The notes: generated by a model not told the origin, from the letters alone. A stretch of 64,000 nt of DNA from Mesostigma viride (GCA_009746045.1 RPFO01000532.1:15001-79000); one strand, 5' to 3'; numbered from the stretch's first letter, positions 1 to 14,436 are shown. Numbers and translations are program-made.

Positions 1-2400
<2,400 letters not shown>

Positions 2401-5400
2401 ATGACAACGCCGGGCGCGGCATGCACAACCCGGTCACCGTCCTCACTGCACGCTAGCACCTGCAAGGACAACAGCGCCAGCATAACGCTACTGAGGGCTA
2501 CTACGGCACGGGGAACGCCATCCACGTCGCTAGCTAGAGTGACCAGAAGGCTGTGGTGTGCCAGAAGTCACGGGCAGCTGACTTGGGCAGCCACTATTGG
2601 CCAGTTGCCAGGTAGCCCCTGCGGACGGATTAGCATACAGATGCCACACCCTGGCCATGCGCATGGCCCCGCTTGCTCGGTTTCCGCTGGCACGATACAC
2701 CAACGGGGGCAGGTATTGACCCCAAACCCCGTACAAGCAAGAGGTTTCCGGACCAGCATTTTGGCTGCGACAAGCCATCACCCATCTGCCTTCCTTGTCT
2801 CTCCCAGGGAGAAAAGCAGTTTCCTGGGACTGCCACCAATGTCTGCCAGCAGAAGATTAGCGAGGTCCATGTCATGCATGGCGGTTACATCAGCAGAGCA
2901 CAGGCTCATCAGCTTGTGGGTGACTCGCTGCCACGCTCCCGCTTATGCTGGCATCCCAGCAATCCGATCGCTGCTGTTCTCACAGCAAGGGTATGCCGCA
3001 ACATCTGCAGGGAGTGTCTGGCATGAAGCATCGTGGCATGGGAGTGCAGGCGCCACCTGGCACTATCTTAGAGGGATGGGCCCCGTTCGGCACTGGCCCA
3101 TATTCAGTGGCAGCGCACGCCTTTATCAAGGCACCCGCGGGGAGGAGCTGGTCACGAGAGCGTCTAGCCGGGGCCAGGCGGATGGCCTTGATGGGAAAGG
3201 ACCTCCCGCCCGCCCACGTGGCAAGCGAGCTGTGAAAGAGGCCGCCACCACAGCCGGTGCTGATGCCGCTGCCGCAGCGGCTTCCTCCGCCGCCGCCACC
3301 ACCATCTCTTCTGTGAGCCTGGAGCAGCTGCTGAAGACGCTTGCGTATGAAGGCTCGATGGGATACAAAAACTGCCAGGGCAGGAGCGGCAGGTAACGTT
3401 CAGGGTCAGGTGGGGCAGGGAGTGGAGCGTTTGTGCATGTACCATAACGCTGCCAGCTGTTACTGTAGCGTGTCAGTCTGTCAGATGTCACTCTATCCTT
3501 TCCATTTATTTCGTGACTGATAGGCACATCGCCTGGTACAAGCCATTAGGCATTTTTTGGACGGCTGGTGTTTACATCTCTCGTGCTGGCAACATCTAAG
3601 ATATGCTCCAATCCCATTAACCCCCCTCTTTACTGTATATCTGCTCGTTATTCAACCTGCGACCATTAATCCCCCTCTTTACTGCATCTCTGCTCGTTAT
3701 TCAACCTGCGACCATTAACCCCCCTCTTTACTGCATCTCTGCTCGTTATTCAACCTGCGACCATTAACCCCCCTCTTTACTGCATCTCTGCTCGTTATTC
3801 AACCTGCGACCATTAACCCCCCTCTTTACTGCATCTCTGCTCGTTATTCAACCTGCGACCACAAACCTGTGACTTGCCCACGTATCCCACGCTGCTATCC
3901 TTGCCTGTGCCAGCCACCACTTGCTTTTTGTATGTAGCTGCAACCTTTTCTGATGCTACCTGTGACAACCGCAGAGGCCCACGGGCAGCCTTTAGGCGTT
4001 CATCCCACTCTGGCTTAGCTGGCGACTTGTTGATGCTGAAGGCCTCTTCACCTGCAATTCCGCCCCACTGACACCCGGCCTTCGCCTCCCCCTTCCTTTC
4101 CATCCTGCCCCGCGTCCCCGGGCGACAGGTTCCATGAGTTCATGGCCAGTCAGCTGCAATTGCTGGGGCATGAGCTAGGTGCTGGCATGTGTCAGATTGG
4201 TGGCAACCCCGCCAGCGCCCTCTCGACCGAGGCGCTGGATCTGAGCCTCCGATTCTCCGCTTACCCCGAGCTGGACCATGAGGACAGGGTCACATTTCTG
4301 GATGAGGTGTGTGCGCTTGTGGACTATGTGCCTGTGTGGTTGGCAGTGTGGATGGTGATAACTGCCATCCCCAGTTTCCATTCGTGGCTCTTTCTGCTAG
4401 TTTGGCATTGCTAGGCACGTCTTCACCTCCGCTTCCTTTCCCAGGTGCCCTTGTTGCCCATTTACTGACTAGCCGCTCCGAACTAGCAGTGATCGTGGCA
4501 TGGGTAGTGCTCTGCTCATTATTCCGTCATCGGCACCTGCTTGTGCTTCTCCCACCTACCAACTTGACCCCTGCTCTCCCCGCGGTGGTTCCTTTCTCCG
4601 CCCATGGGCAGACACGTGGGTTTGTGAGAGAATTCTTCAGAGCAGAGACCGAGGGGAGCGTGCCATCGCATGAGTCCCTGATGGATGAGTCCCCATCGCT
4701 GAGTGGGGATTCCCCAACCCCCCAACGGACCCCAAACCGGGACGCCCAGGCAGCAAGCGCCCCTGCCATGGCAAACACCAACCCGTCCATGGTTGCAGAT
4801 CGGCAGCGCGCCAGCTCAGCGACCCCACATGCCGGCCAGACCTGGGCGCAAGATGAGGCAGGGCGAGGACCAGAATCTCTGGAACACCCTGTGGGTAGGA
4901 ACATGAAGGAGGTCGTGGATGCTGCGCCTTCCCTTGCCGGCTCGATATCGGCATCCCTGCACTTCCCCCCCACTGGTCCTGTGGACAGGGTCACCCCGTC
5001 CACGTGTTCGGCAGGAAGTCCCCCCGCCTTTTCCGTGAGCAGCACCCCCCTGGAATCCCTGGCCTATCTCACCCCCAGACAGCGCCGGAAGCTGATGGGC
5101 GCCGGGTTTGGTACGGTACGTGGGGTGTTGTGGGCCACGGGCAGGAGTCCAGAAGGTGTGGGCTGGAGGCGTTCATCAGGCCCGTCTAGGTGGGAAAAGC
5201 TTCCGTCTGCCTGCAGTGGATGCGGGGTGACGTCCGCTGCGGCGCCAGCCCCGTGGTTGGGTCGCCACACCAGTCTTACCCCTTCACCCAACGAGTTGTT
5301 TATTGGCAGTGTTTTATGAAAGCATCATGAGTGTAGTAGCAGACACTTGCCACCCCTTGACCCGTCCTGCCCACTCCCTCTTTGTTTTTCCTTTGTCTTG

Positions 5401-8400
5401 CCATGTCCCTACATACGACCCCGTGACCCACGGCGCTCCCTTCCCCCAGCTGCGTGATGTACTGGAGCATTTCCCCCGCTACGCCGGCTGCATGGAGCTG
5501 GAAGATGCCCAGATCGACGAGCAGGCCGAGCCGACCTACGTGTCCTTTGCGGGCCGCATCGTCAGCGCCAGGTAGGGTGTGCCAGGTGCCAGTGCCCCGG
5601 AAGGCATGGCTTTGCTGGCATGGCCATTGCAGGTCTCCGCACTGGCATTGCCCGATTCCCTAGCTCCCTTTCGCCAGCAGCACCAGCGTACATCGACGGT
5701 GGAGATGGATGGGATGCGATGCGCTTTCTGTACTTTGCTAGGGTGGCACATTCATGCCTTGTTTTTTCACGCTTTTGGTCGTCCTGCACATCCTTGTTCC
5801 TTCAAGCTGTGGTGATAGGGTGCTAGTTGATTGCGTGGGCCGCCCGTTTATTCACCATATGTGCAAACCAAGTGTTGAACAAACAAACACTTGGACGGAG
5901 TGTGTACACTGCTGGCCTCATGATGGGATCGACATTTTCCGTCGTTGTTTTCCATCTCCCGTTTGCCTGCATTAGACACCAAGGGTGCTGTTCCATGGGG
6001 TTGCAAGGTGGGTTGCTGCCCGGCCGCAACAGCACGCATGCAAATCTGCCATTGGCAGCCAACGTGTTCACGATCCAACCTCCCTCCCCTGTGGAACCAC
6101 GGCTGTCTCCACATTGCTTTTGTGCAGCGCCCGTTTGACGTCGAAGGAAAACATGTCGCTTCTGGAGATCCGCGTGGCCCCTTTTGCCGCCAACCAGAGC
6201 GTGGACATGTGGGCGGATGAACCTCCCAGCACAGGGAAGGACCCAATCGCAGGGTGGGCAGGGAGGGGTAAGGAGGCGTTCAGGTCCGGCACCGAGACGT
6301 CAGCATTGTCGTCATCGTCAAGCGCGTCCACCTCGCCGCCACTTGTCATCCTCACGCGCTTCTTCTTCGGCGCGCGCTGCTGCAGCAACGGTTTCTTGTA
6401 CTTCATGGGAAGTCGCTTCCCCGCGGGCAGCCTCGTGGGCGTGGTGGGCAAGGTGCGTGCGCTGGCATAAGTGAAGCAGCAACAGGGCCACATGTCACTC
6501 TTTTCAGCATGAGGCATTGACCCACAACACATGGTGTTTATGTGCGAACATTTGACCTTGGTTGTTTGGTTGCCTGACCCTGACTGCGTACCTGGTTGGA
6601 TACTCCCAGGTTTCGAGGCATAAATTGTACAAGAACTGCCTGGCAAGTACCCAGTTTGAGATCGAGCAACTAACCAAGCTGCCTGACGACGAGGACGACG
6701 AGACCGACCCTGTGGACAACGACATGGGGGCAGATGGCAGCACCACGGGATCAGCTGGCAGCGTGCCACTCGCACCCACCATGACAGCCATGGCAAGCTC
6801 GCGCATTGAAGCGGGAGCAACGTCTGCCAGTAATTCTGCGATCGCCGGCACCGCGGCAAAGCTCATGGCCGAATTACGGCAGTCCAAGTCCTACCTGGTC
6901 CCCATGCACCCCTCCAAGGCCGGCCTGTCCCCCGCGTACCTTCGCGAGGTGATCAAGAGGTGAGGAGTGCTGCCTGCCTGTGGGGCGGGGTGTGTGCATG
7001 GGGCTGCATCGCATGGGCTGGGTGCGGCTGGCCGCATCAATGTTGTAGGTGATCTCATGAAGAGACGAGGGGCTTAAAGATGCGAGGTGCAGCATCTGCC
7101 CTGGTTGGTGCGCGAGTAGGGCAGGCCAGGTGGAGAATTGTGCCTTTTTGCATGCCATTGATGTGACCGACCATCGAGGCATGTACTAAATACTGCGAAT
7201 CTAATTATGTCTGTGTGCGTGTATTGGCATTGAAAATGCTGCATGCCTTGTTCCTGCCGGAAGTCCCTGCTGGGCTACCAGGTGGCTAGGGCGGACATGG
7301 GAGTCACGATCCGACATGGGATGCTGTCTGAAGTAACCATGCTGTGGCTGTGTGCCTTGTCGACAGACAGCTGACCTCATTTACATAGCCAAGGGTCGTA
7401 TCAGCACTGCCGGGCTGAGCCGCAGGCGTTGCTGTTCTACTTGCTAGCATTTACAGAGTTGAACGTAAGCGCAGGCGCCCCTACTGGCACGACCCCTTTG
7501 TCAAAGGCCCAACTGAGAGGATATCAATGGCCATGGTCAGATCCCGGGAAGTATCCTCGGACCTTGCTGTCAGGCATCGGCTCGCATGTTGTGCATGAGT
7601 TTGCACCATGGTGGAACGGCAAGATGGAAGTGATCGGTTTCATGGTGCAAATGCTGCATCCCACCCACCCACCACCCACCCACCCATGCACCCACCCACC
7701 CACCCACCCACCCACCCACTGACCCACCCACCCACCCACCCGCCCACCCACCCACCCACCTGCCCGCCCGCCCACCCGCCCGCCCGCCCGCCCGCCCGCC
7801 CGCCCGCCCGCCGCCCGCCCGCCCGCCCGCCCGCGCCCGCCCGCCCGCCCGCCCGCCCGCCCGCCGCCCCGCCCGCCGCCCGCCCGCCCGCCCGCCCGCC
7901 CCGCCCACCCACCCACCACCCCTCCCACACCTACACACCCCCACCCCCACCCCAAACCCACCCACCCTACCCACCCACCCATCATGGAGCCAACCAACTA
8001 TTCAAGATGCCGATGTACACAGCTTGCTCCTTCCAAATGCTCACCAGTGCATGTTTGTACCATGTTCGATGGCACGCTGCCTGCCCCCCTCCTTGTCGTG
8101 ACGTGTGCCAGTGTTCTGCAGCAGCTTCCCGATTCCATCGACCCAGTGCCCCCACACTTGCTGCAAAAGTACGACCTGGACACGCTGCCAAAGGTGGGTC
8201 GACCGGTGATGGCCCGGTGCATGCCCAAAGTGAATGCCCAAGGTGGGTGGCCTGATGCCGGAGCCAAAGGTCGGTGCCCTGCGCTAGCCGGGTCCAGGCG
8301 GTTGAGGAGGTAGGCAGGTGTGCCATAGTCCGGCGAACGAGGCCTGGGTATGCAGCACTGTCAGTCTGTCAACTTGGAGGCTGCCTTGATATATGTTGCC

Positions 8401-9813
8401 TTCATAATGGTGACTGTGCTTACTTATCAAGATTGACAACCTATGTGTAATTTGTTGAATATATGGACCGGATTCTCCAGATATATGGCATGACACACGA
8501 GCCAGCGAACGCTGAAGAAACAGTACACTTGTAATGCATGTGCTGGTCATATAGTATCAAGGTGACATCTTTTTTTTTCTTAAGTGCAAGATACCCTTCA
8601 TTGCTTTGTGTTGGACAGATGTCTCCGTATGACAGAAATGTATTCACACATGGCTGGTCTCGTGCGCATGTGCTGGCGTCAACGTGCAGCACTCTCAGTT
8701 CTCCTGCTCAGCATCTAACTGTCCTGGGTTAACCTTCCCCGACCCTGCGTACCGCCCGCCCCTCCCCCCGCCTCCCCCCCGTAGGCGTATGTGGGAATCC
8801 ACTTCCCCACCAACGCGGCCATGCGCGACCAGGCACGCACCCGCCTTGTGTTCGACCAGTTTTTCTACATGCAGGTGAGGGGTCGCTCTTAGCTGTAATG
8901 GGCTAGCTTTCTTGTGTGCAGGCAAGTTTCTCTACATGCTGGTATGTGGAAGATGCTCAGCTATTATGGGCACATTCTATGCGCGAATGTGACAAGGAAC
9001 TTGGTATAGTGACTGGCTCAGCACGTAGTGGCAATTGTCTATCCTGCTTGTTGGAGTATTTATTGGTGCAGGTGAGCAGGGGGATAGCAGGTTGGCAGCC
9101 TCAGGCCAAGTTGGGCATCAGCTATAAGGCATTGCACTGCTGAAGGCCCCCCATTCTCCCCGCTTGGGCATGATAGTTGACATGCCTATACCTGTGACCC
9201 CGCAGGGGGGTTAATCCATGGCGTGCATATAGCTGCAGCTTTTTACAAGGCAGGTGCCATGGTACGGGCAGGGTGTGCGGCATGGATGTGCGGATGCCCT
9301 TGCTGTGCGGCATGAGAGCGCATAGTGAGCAGAAATGGCCTGCATTGTGCTTCCTGATTGCATGGTGGGCTGAATAACGCCCTAATTGTTGCCAGCTGTG
9401 GTGGGTGTTTGTCAGATAGCATTGGCGCATCAGTGGTTCCACACTTGAGTTCATGATGCATGGAAGCAGAGCTGCCCCGCTCAGCCCCACTCAGTCCCAC
9501 TCAGCCCCGCTCAGCCTTCCAAATCTCATGCTTGCACCTTCTGGGTCCTCATTTCGACATCTTCTTCTGTTACCTCTTCTCCCTTCAGCTGTCAATGCTG
9601 GTGGCGCGGCAGCAAGCGCAGGCAAACCGTGCGGCACGCACTGGGCAGGCATCTCTCCTCCCTGGTGGTGGCGCGCCTGACCCGGCCACCCACGGCCTGA
9701 CCGGCCTGCTCATCCCGCGACTGCCGTTTGCGCTTACGGGCGCGCAGCTGCGTGTGCTGCGGGAGATTTGCAGCGACTTGGACAAGAATGTGCCCATGCG
9801 GCGGCTGCTTCAG
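2401..9813 (+). CDS. RECG: RecG-type ATP-dependent DNA helicase, plastid type, 5' portion only (nine exons)
   Basis: RecG remodels branched DNA such as stalled forks and Holliday junctions; plant and algal homologues act in organelles. Proposed exons: 2401-3392, 4129-4306, 4612-5115, 5450-5571, 6128-6452, 6610-6959, 8112-8193, 8785-8874, 9589-9813. All introns are GT-AG and the phases agree, giving 956 codons. Plant RECG landmarks include GFGTLRDVLEHFPRYAG across exons 3/4, YVSFAGRIVSA, the wedge/OB stretch ending GSLVGVVGK, the YLVPMHPSKAGLSPAYL region, LPDSIDPVPPHLL, AYVGIHFPTN with FDQFFYMQ, and LPFALTGAQ to VPMRRLLQ. In homologues the next residues are the Walker A motif GDVGCGKT, which is missing along with the whole motor. 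The exon 1 start is uncertain: the frame is open from 2302, and residues 1-60 are Ser/Thr/Ala/Arg-rich like a transit peptide. Exons 3-9 are secure; exon 1 is the weakest. Confidence 0.85.
3393..4128 (+). other. RECG intron 1
   Basis: This intron separates exons 1 and 2, with donor GTAACG and acceptor ending GCGACAG. It splits an Arg codon (AG|G), and the exons join in phase. It contains the 49-bp tandem repeat at 3614-3858 and nothing else recognisable. Confidence 0.65.
3614..3858. repeat. 49-bp tandem repeat, five copies, in RECG intron 1
   Basis: Five head-to-tail units begin at 3614, 3663, 3712, 3761 and 3810, exactly 49 bp apart. Each starts CCATTAA and ends near CAACCTGCGA. The first unit differs most (TGTATATC for TGCATCTC). 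This is an intronic minisatellite. Confidence 0.95.
5572..6127 (+). other. RECG intron 4
   Basis: Donor GTAGGG follows a codon split after two bases; the acceptor is TTGTGCAG. Only spurious frames lie inside. Introns 2 (4307-4611), 3 (5116-5449) and 5 (6453-6609) are similar, without recognisable content. Confidence 0.7.
6960..8111 (+). other. RECG intron 6, with a C-rich minisatellite
   Basis: The donor is GTGAGG after a codon split at AG. The acceptor GTGCCAG at 8111 is the one that restores the frame: it yields SVLQQLPDSIDPVPP, matching plant RECG, whereas the nearby CTGCAG acceptors would be out of frame. The intron holds the CCCA/CCCG tract at 7661-7981. Confidence 0.75.
7661..7981. repeat. 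(CCCA)n/(CCCG)n minisatellite
   Basis: About 320 bp of almost pure C-tracts: CCCA units at both ends and CCCG/CCCGCC units in the middle. The + strand has nearly no G outside CCCG, so the minus strand is a long series of GGG tracts with one-base loops (GGGTGGG, GGGCGGG), a strong G-quadruplex candidate. Long frames on either strand here are artefacts of the repeat. Confidence 0.95.
8194..8784 (+). other. RECG intron 7
   Basis: Phase-0 intron between the exon ending LDTLPK and the exon starting AYVGIH. The donor is GTGGGT and the acceptor follows a C-rich tract ending GTAG. No other feature was seen. Confidence 0.75.
8875..9588 (+). other. RECG intron 8
   Basis: Phase-0 intron with donor GTGAGG and acceptor CCCTTCAG after a pyrimidine-rich stretch. 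It contains short TCAGCCCCGC-like repeats near 9480-9520 and nothing recognisable as coding. Confidence 0.75.
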
Positions 9814-10034
9814 GTGGGCAGGAAGGAAGGATGTGGGTGAAGTGGGTTTGGGGGGGGAAGCTGGGACGAGGTAGGGCAGTCTCACGCGCTCTTGTTTTGT
9901 TTTTCCCAAGATGAGGGCTTGGGTTGGGTTGATCTCAACAATAGGGGCGTGGGATGTATCGGAGCAATGCAGTTATTTGTGGTTGTTGAGGGCAAGGGAT
10001 ACTCTGTTTAGGGAATCTGGACGGGAGTAAATAC
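9814..10034 (+). other. Start of RECG intron 9 or truncation point
   Basis: GTGGGC follows codon LLQ as a plausible splice donor. A TTTTTCCCAAG tract ends at about 9910, but the sequence after it does not encode the expected Walker A residues. No further RECG exon is visible in the window; satellite DNA starts at about 10035. Confidence 0.6.
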
Positions 10035-11016
10035 GCGATCATCTTTAAATTTTGGATCATCTCTAAGTACGAGATCATATCTAAATATGGGGTCCTCAAA
10101 CAGTATGCGATCATCTCTCAGTACGGGTTCATCCATATGTACGGGACCATCTATTTATCTATAAGTATGCGATCATCTCTCAGTACGGGTTCATCCATAT
10201 GTACGGGACCATCTGTTTATCTAAAAGTATGCGATCATCTCTCAGTACGGGTTCATCCATATGTACGGGACCATCTGTTTATCAAACAGTATGCGATCAT
10301 CTCTCAGTACGGGTTCATCCATATGTACGGGACCATCTGTTTATCTAAAAGTATGCGATCATCTCTCAGTACGGGTTCATCCATAAGTACGGGACCATCT
10401 GTTTATCTAAAAGTATGCGATCATCTCTCAGTACGGGTTCATCCATATGTACGGGACCATCTGTTTATCTAAAAGTATGCGATCATCTCTCAGTACGGGT
10501 TCATCCATATGTACGGGACCATCTATTTATCTATAAGTATGCGATCATCTCTCAGTACGGGTTCATCCATATGTACGGGACCATCTGTTTATCTATAAGT
10601 ATGCGATCATCTCTCAGTACGGGTTCATCCATATGTACGGGACCATCTGTTTATCTATAAGTATGCGATCATCTCTCAGTACGGGTTCATCCATAAGTAC
10701 GGGACCATCTATTTATCTATAAGTATGCGATCATCTCTCAGTACGGGTTCATCCATAAGTACGGGACCATCTATTTATCTATAAGTATGCGATCATCTCT
10801 CAGTACAGGTTCATCCATATGTACGGGACCATCTGTTTATCTATAAGTATGCGATCATCTCTCAGTACGGGTTCATCCATAAGTACGGGACCATCTATTT
10901 ATCTATAAGTATGCGATCATCTCTCAGTACGGGTTCATCCATAAGTACGGGACCATCTATTTATCTATAAGTATGCGATCATCTCTCAGTACAGGTTCAT
11001 CCATAAGTACGGGACC
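10035..11016 (+). repeat. Diverged satellite edge: 62-bp repeat
   Basis: After a degenerate lead-in (10035-10100), a 62-bp unit repeats roughly fifteen times. Each unit holds three submodules of about 16, 18 and 28 bp, each ending in a GTAYGSG plus NNCA motif like the modules of the main array. Variants alternate at fixed positions (CTGTTTATCTAAAAG or CTATTTATCTATAAG; CCATATG or CCATAAG). Sixty-two is not a multiple of three, so the open frames here rotate and are not genes. It switches abruptly to the 26/18-bp satellite at about 11017. Confidence 0.93.
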
Positions 11017-14000
11017 ATACTAAATACTGTAGTATGGGTTCATCCATAAGTATTGGATTATCTCTAAATACTGTAGTATGGGTTCATCCATAAGTATTGG
11101 ATTATCTCTAAATACTGTAGTATGGGTTTATCCATAAGTATTGGATTATCTCTAAATAATGTAGTATGGGTTCATCCATAAGTATTGGATTATCTCTAAA
11201 TACTGCAGTATGGGTTCATCTCTAAATACTATAGTATGGGTCCATCCATAAGTATTGGATTATCTCTAAATACTGTAGTATGGGTTCATCTCTAAATACT
11301 GTAGTATGGGTCCATCCATAAGTTTTGGATCATCTCTAAATACTGTAGTATGGGATCATCTCTAAATACTGTAGTATGGGATCATCTCTAAATACTGTAG
11401 TATGGGATCATCTCTAAATACTGTAGTATGGGTTCATCCATAAGTATGGGATCATCTCTAAATACTGTAGTATGGGTTCATCCATAAGTATTGGATTATC
11501 TCTAAATACTGTAGTATGGGTTCATCCATTAGTATTGGATTATCTCTAAATACTGTAGTATGGGATCATCCATAAGTATGGGATCATCTCTAAATACTGT
11601 AGTATGGGTTCATCTCTAAATACTGTAGTATGGGTTCATCCATAAGTATTGGATTATCTCTAAATACTGTAGTATGGGTTCATCTCTAAATACTGTAGTA
11701 TGGGTTCATCCATAAGTATTGGATCATCTCTAAATACTGTAGTATGGGATCATCTCTAAATACTGTAGTATGGGTCCATCCATAAGTATTGGATCATCTC
11801 TAAATACTGTAGTATGGGTTCATCCATAAGTATTGGATTATCTCTAAATACTGTAGTATGGGTTCATCCATAAGTATGGGATCATCTCTAAATACTGTAG
11901 TATGGGATCATCTCTAAATACTGTAGTATGGGATTATCTCTAAATACTGTGGTATGGGTTCATCCATAAGTATTGGATCATCTCTAAATACTGTAGTATG
12001 GGATCATCCATAAGTATTGGATCATCTCTAAATACTGTAGTATGGGATCATCTCTAAATACTGTAGTATGGGTTCATCCATTAGTATTGGATTATCTCTA
12101 AATACTGTAGTATGGGATCATCCATAAGTATGGGATCATCTCTAAATACTGTAGTATGGGATCATCTCTAAATACTGTAGTATGGGTTCATCTCTAAATA
12201 CTGTAGTATGGGTTCATCCATAAGTATGGGTTCATCTCTAAATACTGTAGTATGGGATCATCCATAAGTATTGGATCATCTCTAAATACTGTAGTATGGG
12301 ATCATCTCTAAATACTGTAGTATGGGATCATCTCTAAATACTGTAGTATGGGATCATCTCTAAATACTGTAGTATGGGTTCATCCATAAGTATGGGATCA
12401 TCTCTAAATACTGTAGTATGGGTCCATCCATAAGTATGGGATCATCTCTAAATACTGTAGTATGGGATCATCTCTAAATACTGTAGTATGGGTCCATCCA
12501 TAAGTATGGGTTCATCTCTAAATACTGTAGTATGGGTTCATCTCTAAATACTGTAGTATGGGTCCATCCATAAGTATTGGATTATCTCTAAATACTGTAG
12601 TATGGGATCATCTCTATATACTGTAGTATGGGATCATCTCTAAATACTGTAGTATGGGATCATCTCTAAATACTGTAGTATGGGTTCATCTCTAAATACT
12701 GTAGTATGGGTCCATCCATAAGTATGGGATCATCTCTAAATACTGTAGTATGGGATCATCTCTAAATACTGTAGTATGGGATCATCTCTAAATACTGTAG
12801 TATGGGATTATCTCTAAATACTGTAGTATGGGTCCATCCATAAGTATTGGATTATCTCTAAATACTGTAGTATGGGTTCATCTCTAAATACTGTAGTACG
12901 GGTCCATCCATAAGTATTGGATTATCTCTAAATACTGTAGTATGGGTTCATCCATAAGTATTGGATTATCTCTAAATACTGTAGTATGGGTTCATCTCTA
13001 AATACTGTAGTATGGGTTCATCCATAAGTATTGGATTATCTCTAAATACTGTAGTATGGGTTCATCCATAAGTATTGGATCATCTCTAAATACTGTAGTA
13101 TGGGATTATCTCTAAATACTGTAGTATGGGTTCATCTCTAAATACTGTAGTATGGGTCCATCCATAAGTATTGGATTATCTCTAAATACTGTAGTATGGG
13201 TTCATCCATAAGTATGGGATCATCTCTAAATACTGTAGTATGGGATCATCTCTAAATACTGTAGTATGGGATCATCTCTAAATACTGTAGTATGGGATTA
13301 TCTCTAAATACTGTAGTATGGGTCCATCCATAAGTATTGGATTATCTCTAAATACTGTAGTATGGGTTCATCTCTAAATACTGTAGTACGGGTCCATCCA
13401 TAAGTATTGGATTATCTCTAAATACTGTAGTATGGGTTCATCCATAAGTATTGGATCATCTCTAAATACTGTAGTATGGGATCATCTCTAAATACTGTAG
13501 TATGGGATCATCTCTAAATACTGTAGTATGGGTCCATCCATAAGTATTGGATTATCTCTAAATACTGTAGTATGGGATCATCTCTAAATACTGTAGTATG
13601 GGATCATCTCTAAATACTGTAGTATGGGTTCATCCATAAGTATTGGATTATCTCTAAATACTGTAGTATGGGATCATCTCTAAATACTGTAGTATGGGAT
13701 CATCTCTAAATACTGTGGTATGGGTTCATCTCTAAATACTGTAGTATGGGTCCATCCATAAGTTTTGGATCATCTCTAAATACTGTAGTATGGGATCATC
13801 TCTAAATACTGTAGTATGGGATCATCCATAAGTATTGGATTATCTCTAAATACTGTAGTATGGGTTTATCCATAAGTATTGGATTATCTCTAAATAATGT
13901 AGTATGGGATCATCCATAAGTATTGGATTATCTCTAAATACTGTAGTATGGGTTCATCCATAAGTATTGGATTATCTCTAAATACTGTAGTATGGGTTCA

Positions 14001-14221
14001 TCCATTAGTATTGGATTATCTCTAAATACTGTAGTATGGGTTCATCCATAAGTATGGGTTCATCTCTAAATACTGTAGTATGGGATCATCCATAAGTATT
14101 GGATCATCTCTAAATACTGTAGTATGGGATCATCTCTAAATACTGTAGTATGGGTCCATCCATAAGTATTGGATTATCTCTAAATACTGTAGTATGGGTT
14201 TATCCATAAGTATTGGATTAT
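11017..14221 (+). repeat. Satellite array block 1 (26-bp A and 18-bp B modules)
   Basis: Module A is 26 bp: it begins TCTCTAAA, contains ATACTGTAGTAT and ends GGGNNCA or GGATTA. Module B is 18 bp: it begins TCCATAAG and ends TATKGGNNNA. B looks like A lacking an internal 8 bp. A occurs singly or in runs; B occurs singly and is followed by A. GGTCCA ends are followed by B and GGATTA ends by A. The block ends at the insertion of element E copy 1 (AT core at 14220-14221). Confidence 0.97.
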
Positions 14222-14409
14222 AGGTGCTGAAGCTAAGGTCCATTGGAGTGCCTTCCTACCAGAGAAACAAGTTTATTACAATAAGTGTGTGCAGGCTTTA
14301 ACAGTTGAGCCTAGCCACACCCTCAAAATCATTGTACAAGTCATTGTCAAGTTAGGCCAGTTCACCATGCTGGGGCCCAGCACATGCCCCCTTGGTCCAA
14401 TCTTGTCCC
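14222..14409 (-). repeat. Element E1 B2 repeat
   Basis: 188-bp direct repeat of B1 at 14730-14917, forming the 3' end of the element in its sense direction. It contains TGTAATAAA (minus strand, 14272-14280), the same poly(A)-like motif as in the B repeats of element P. Confidence 0.92.
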
Positions 14410-14410
14410 C

Positions 14411-14436
14411 AACAGCAGCGAGGGTGGGTGGGTGGG
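14411..14436 (-). other. C-rich/G4 linker between A2 and B2 of element E1
   Basis: In the element's sense direction it begins CCCACCCACCCACCCTCGC. Element P has CCCACCCGCCCACCCTGGC at the same place, 17 of 19 positions identical. The opposite strand has four GGG tracts with one-base loops. Confidence 0.8.

Noticed and set aside
7524-8255. Long Pro/His-rich and Gly/Val/Trp-rich frames on both strands
   Set aside because: Produced by the CCCA/CCCG minisatellite inside a RECG intron.
9911-10020. Tenth RECG exon after the TTTTTCCCAAG acceptor-like tract
   Set aside because: The translation does not contain the GDVGCGKT expected directly after LLQ in RecG proteins.
10137-10660. Open frames of 81 and 111 codons in the 62-bp repeat
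   Set aside because: They follow the tandem repeat through rotating frames and end where the repeat changes; no independent coding signal.
11017-14221. Telomeric repeat
   Set aside because: GTATGGG strings occur, but the unit is 26/18 bp and unlike the TTTAGGG or TTTTAGGG repeats of plants and green algae.
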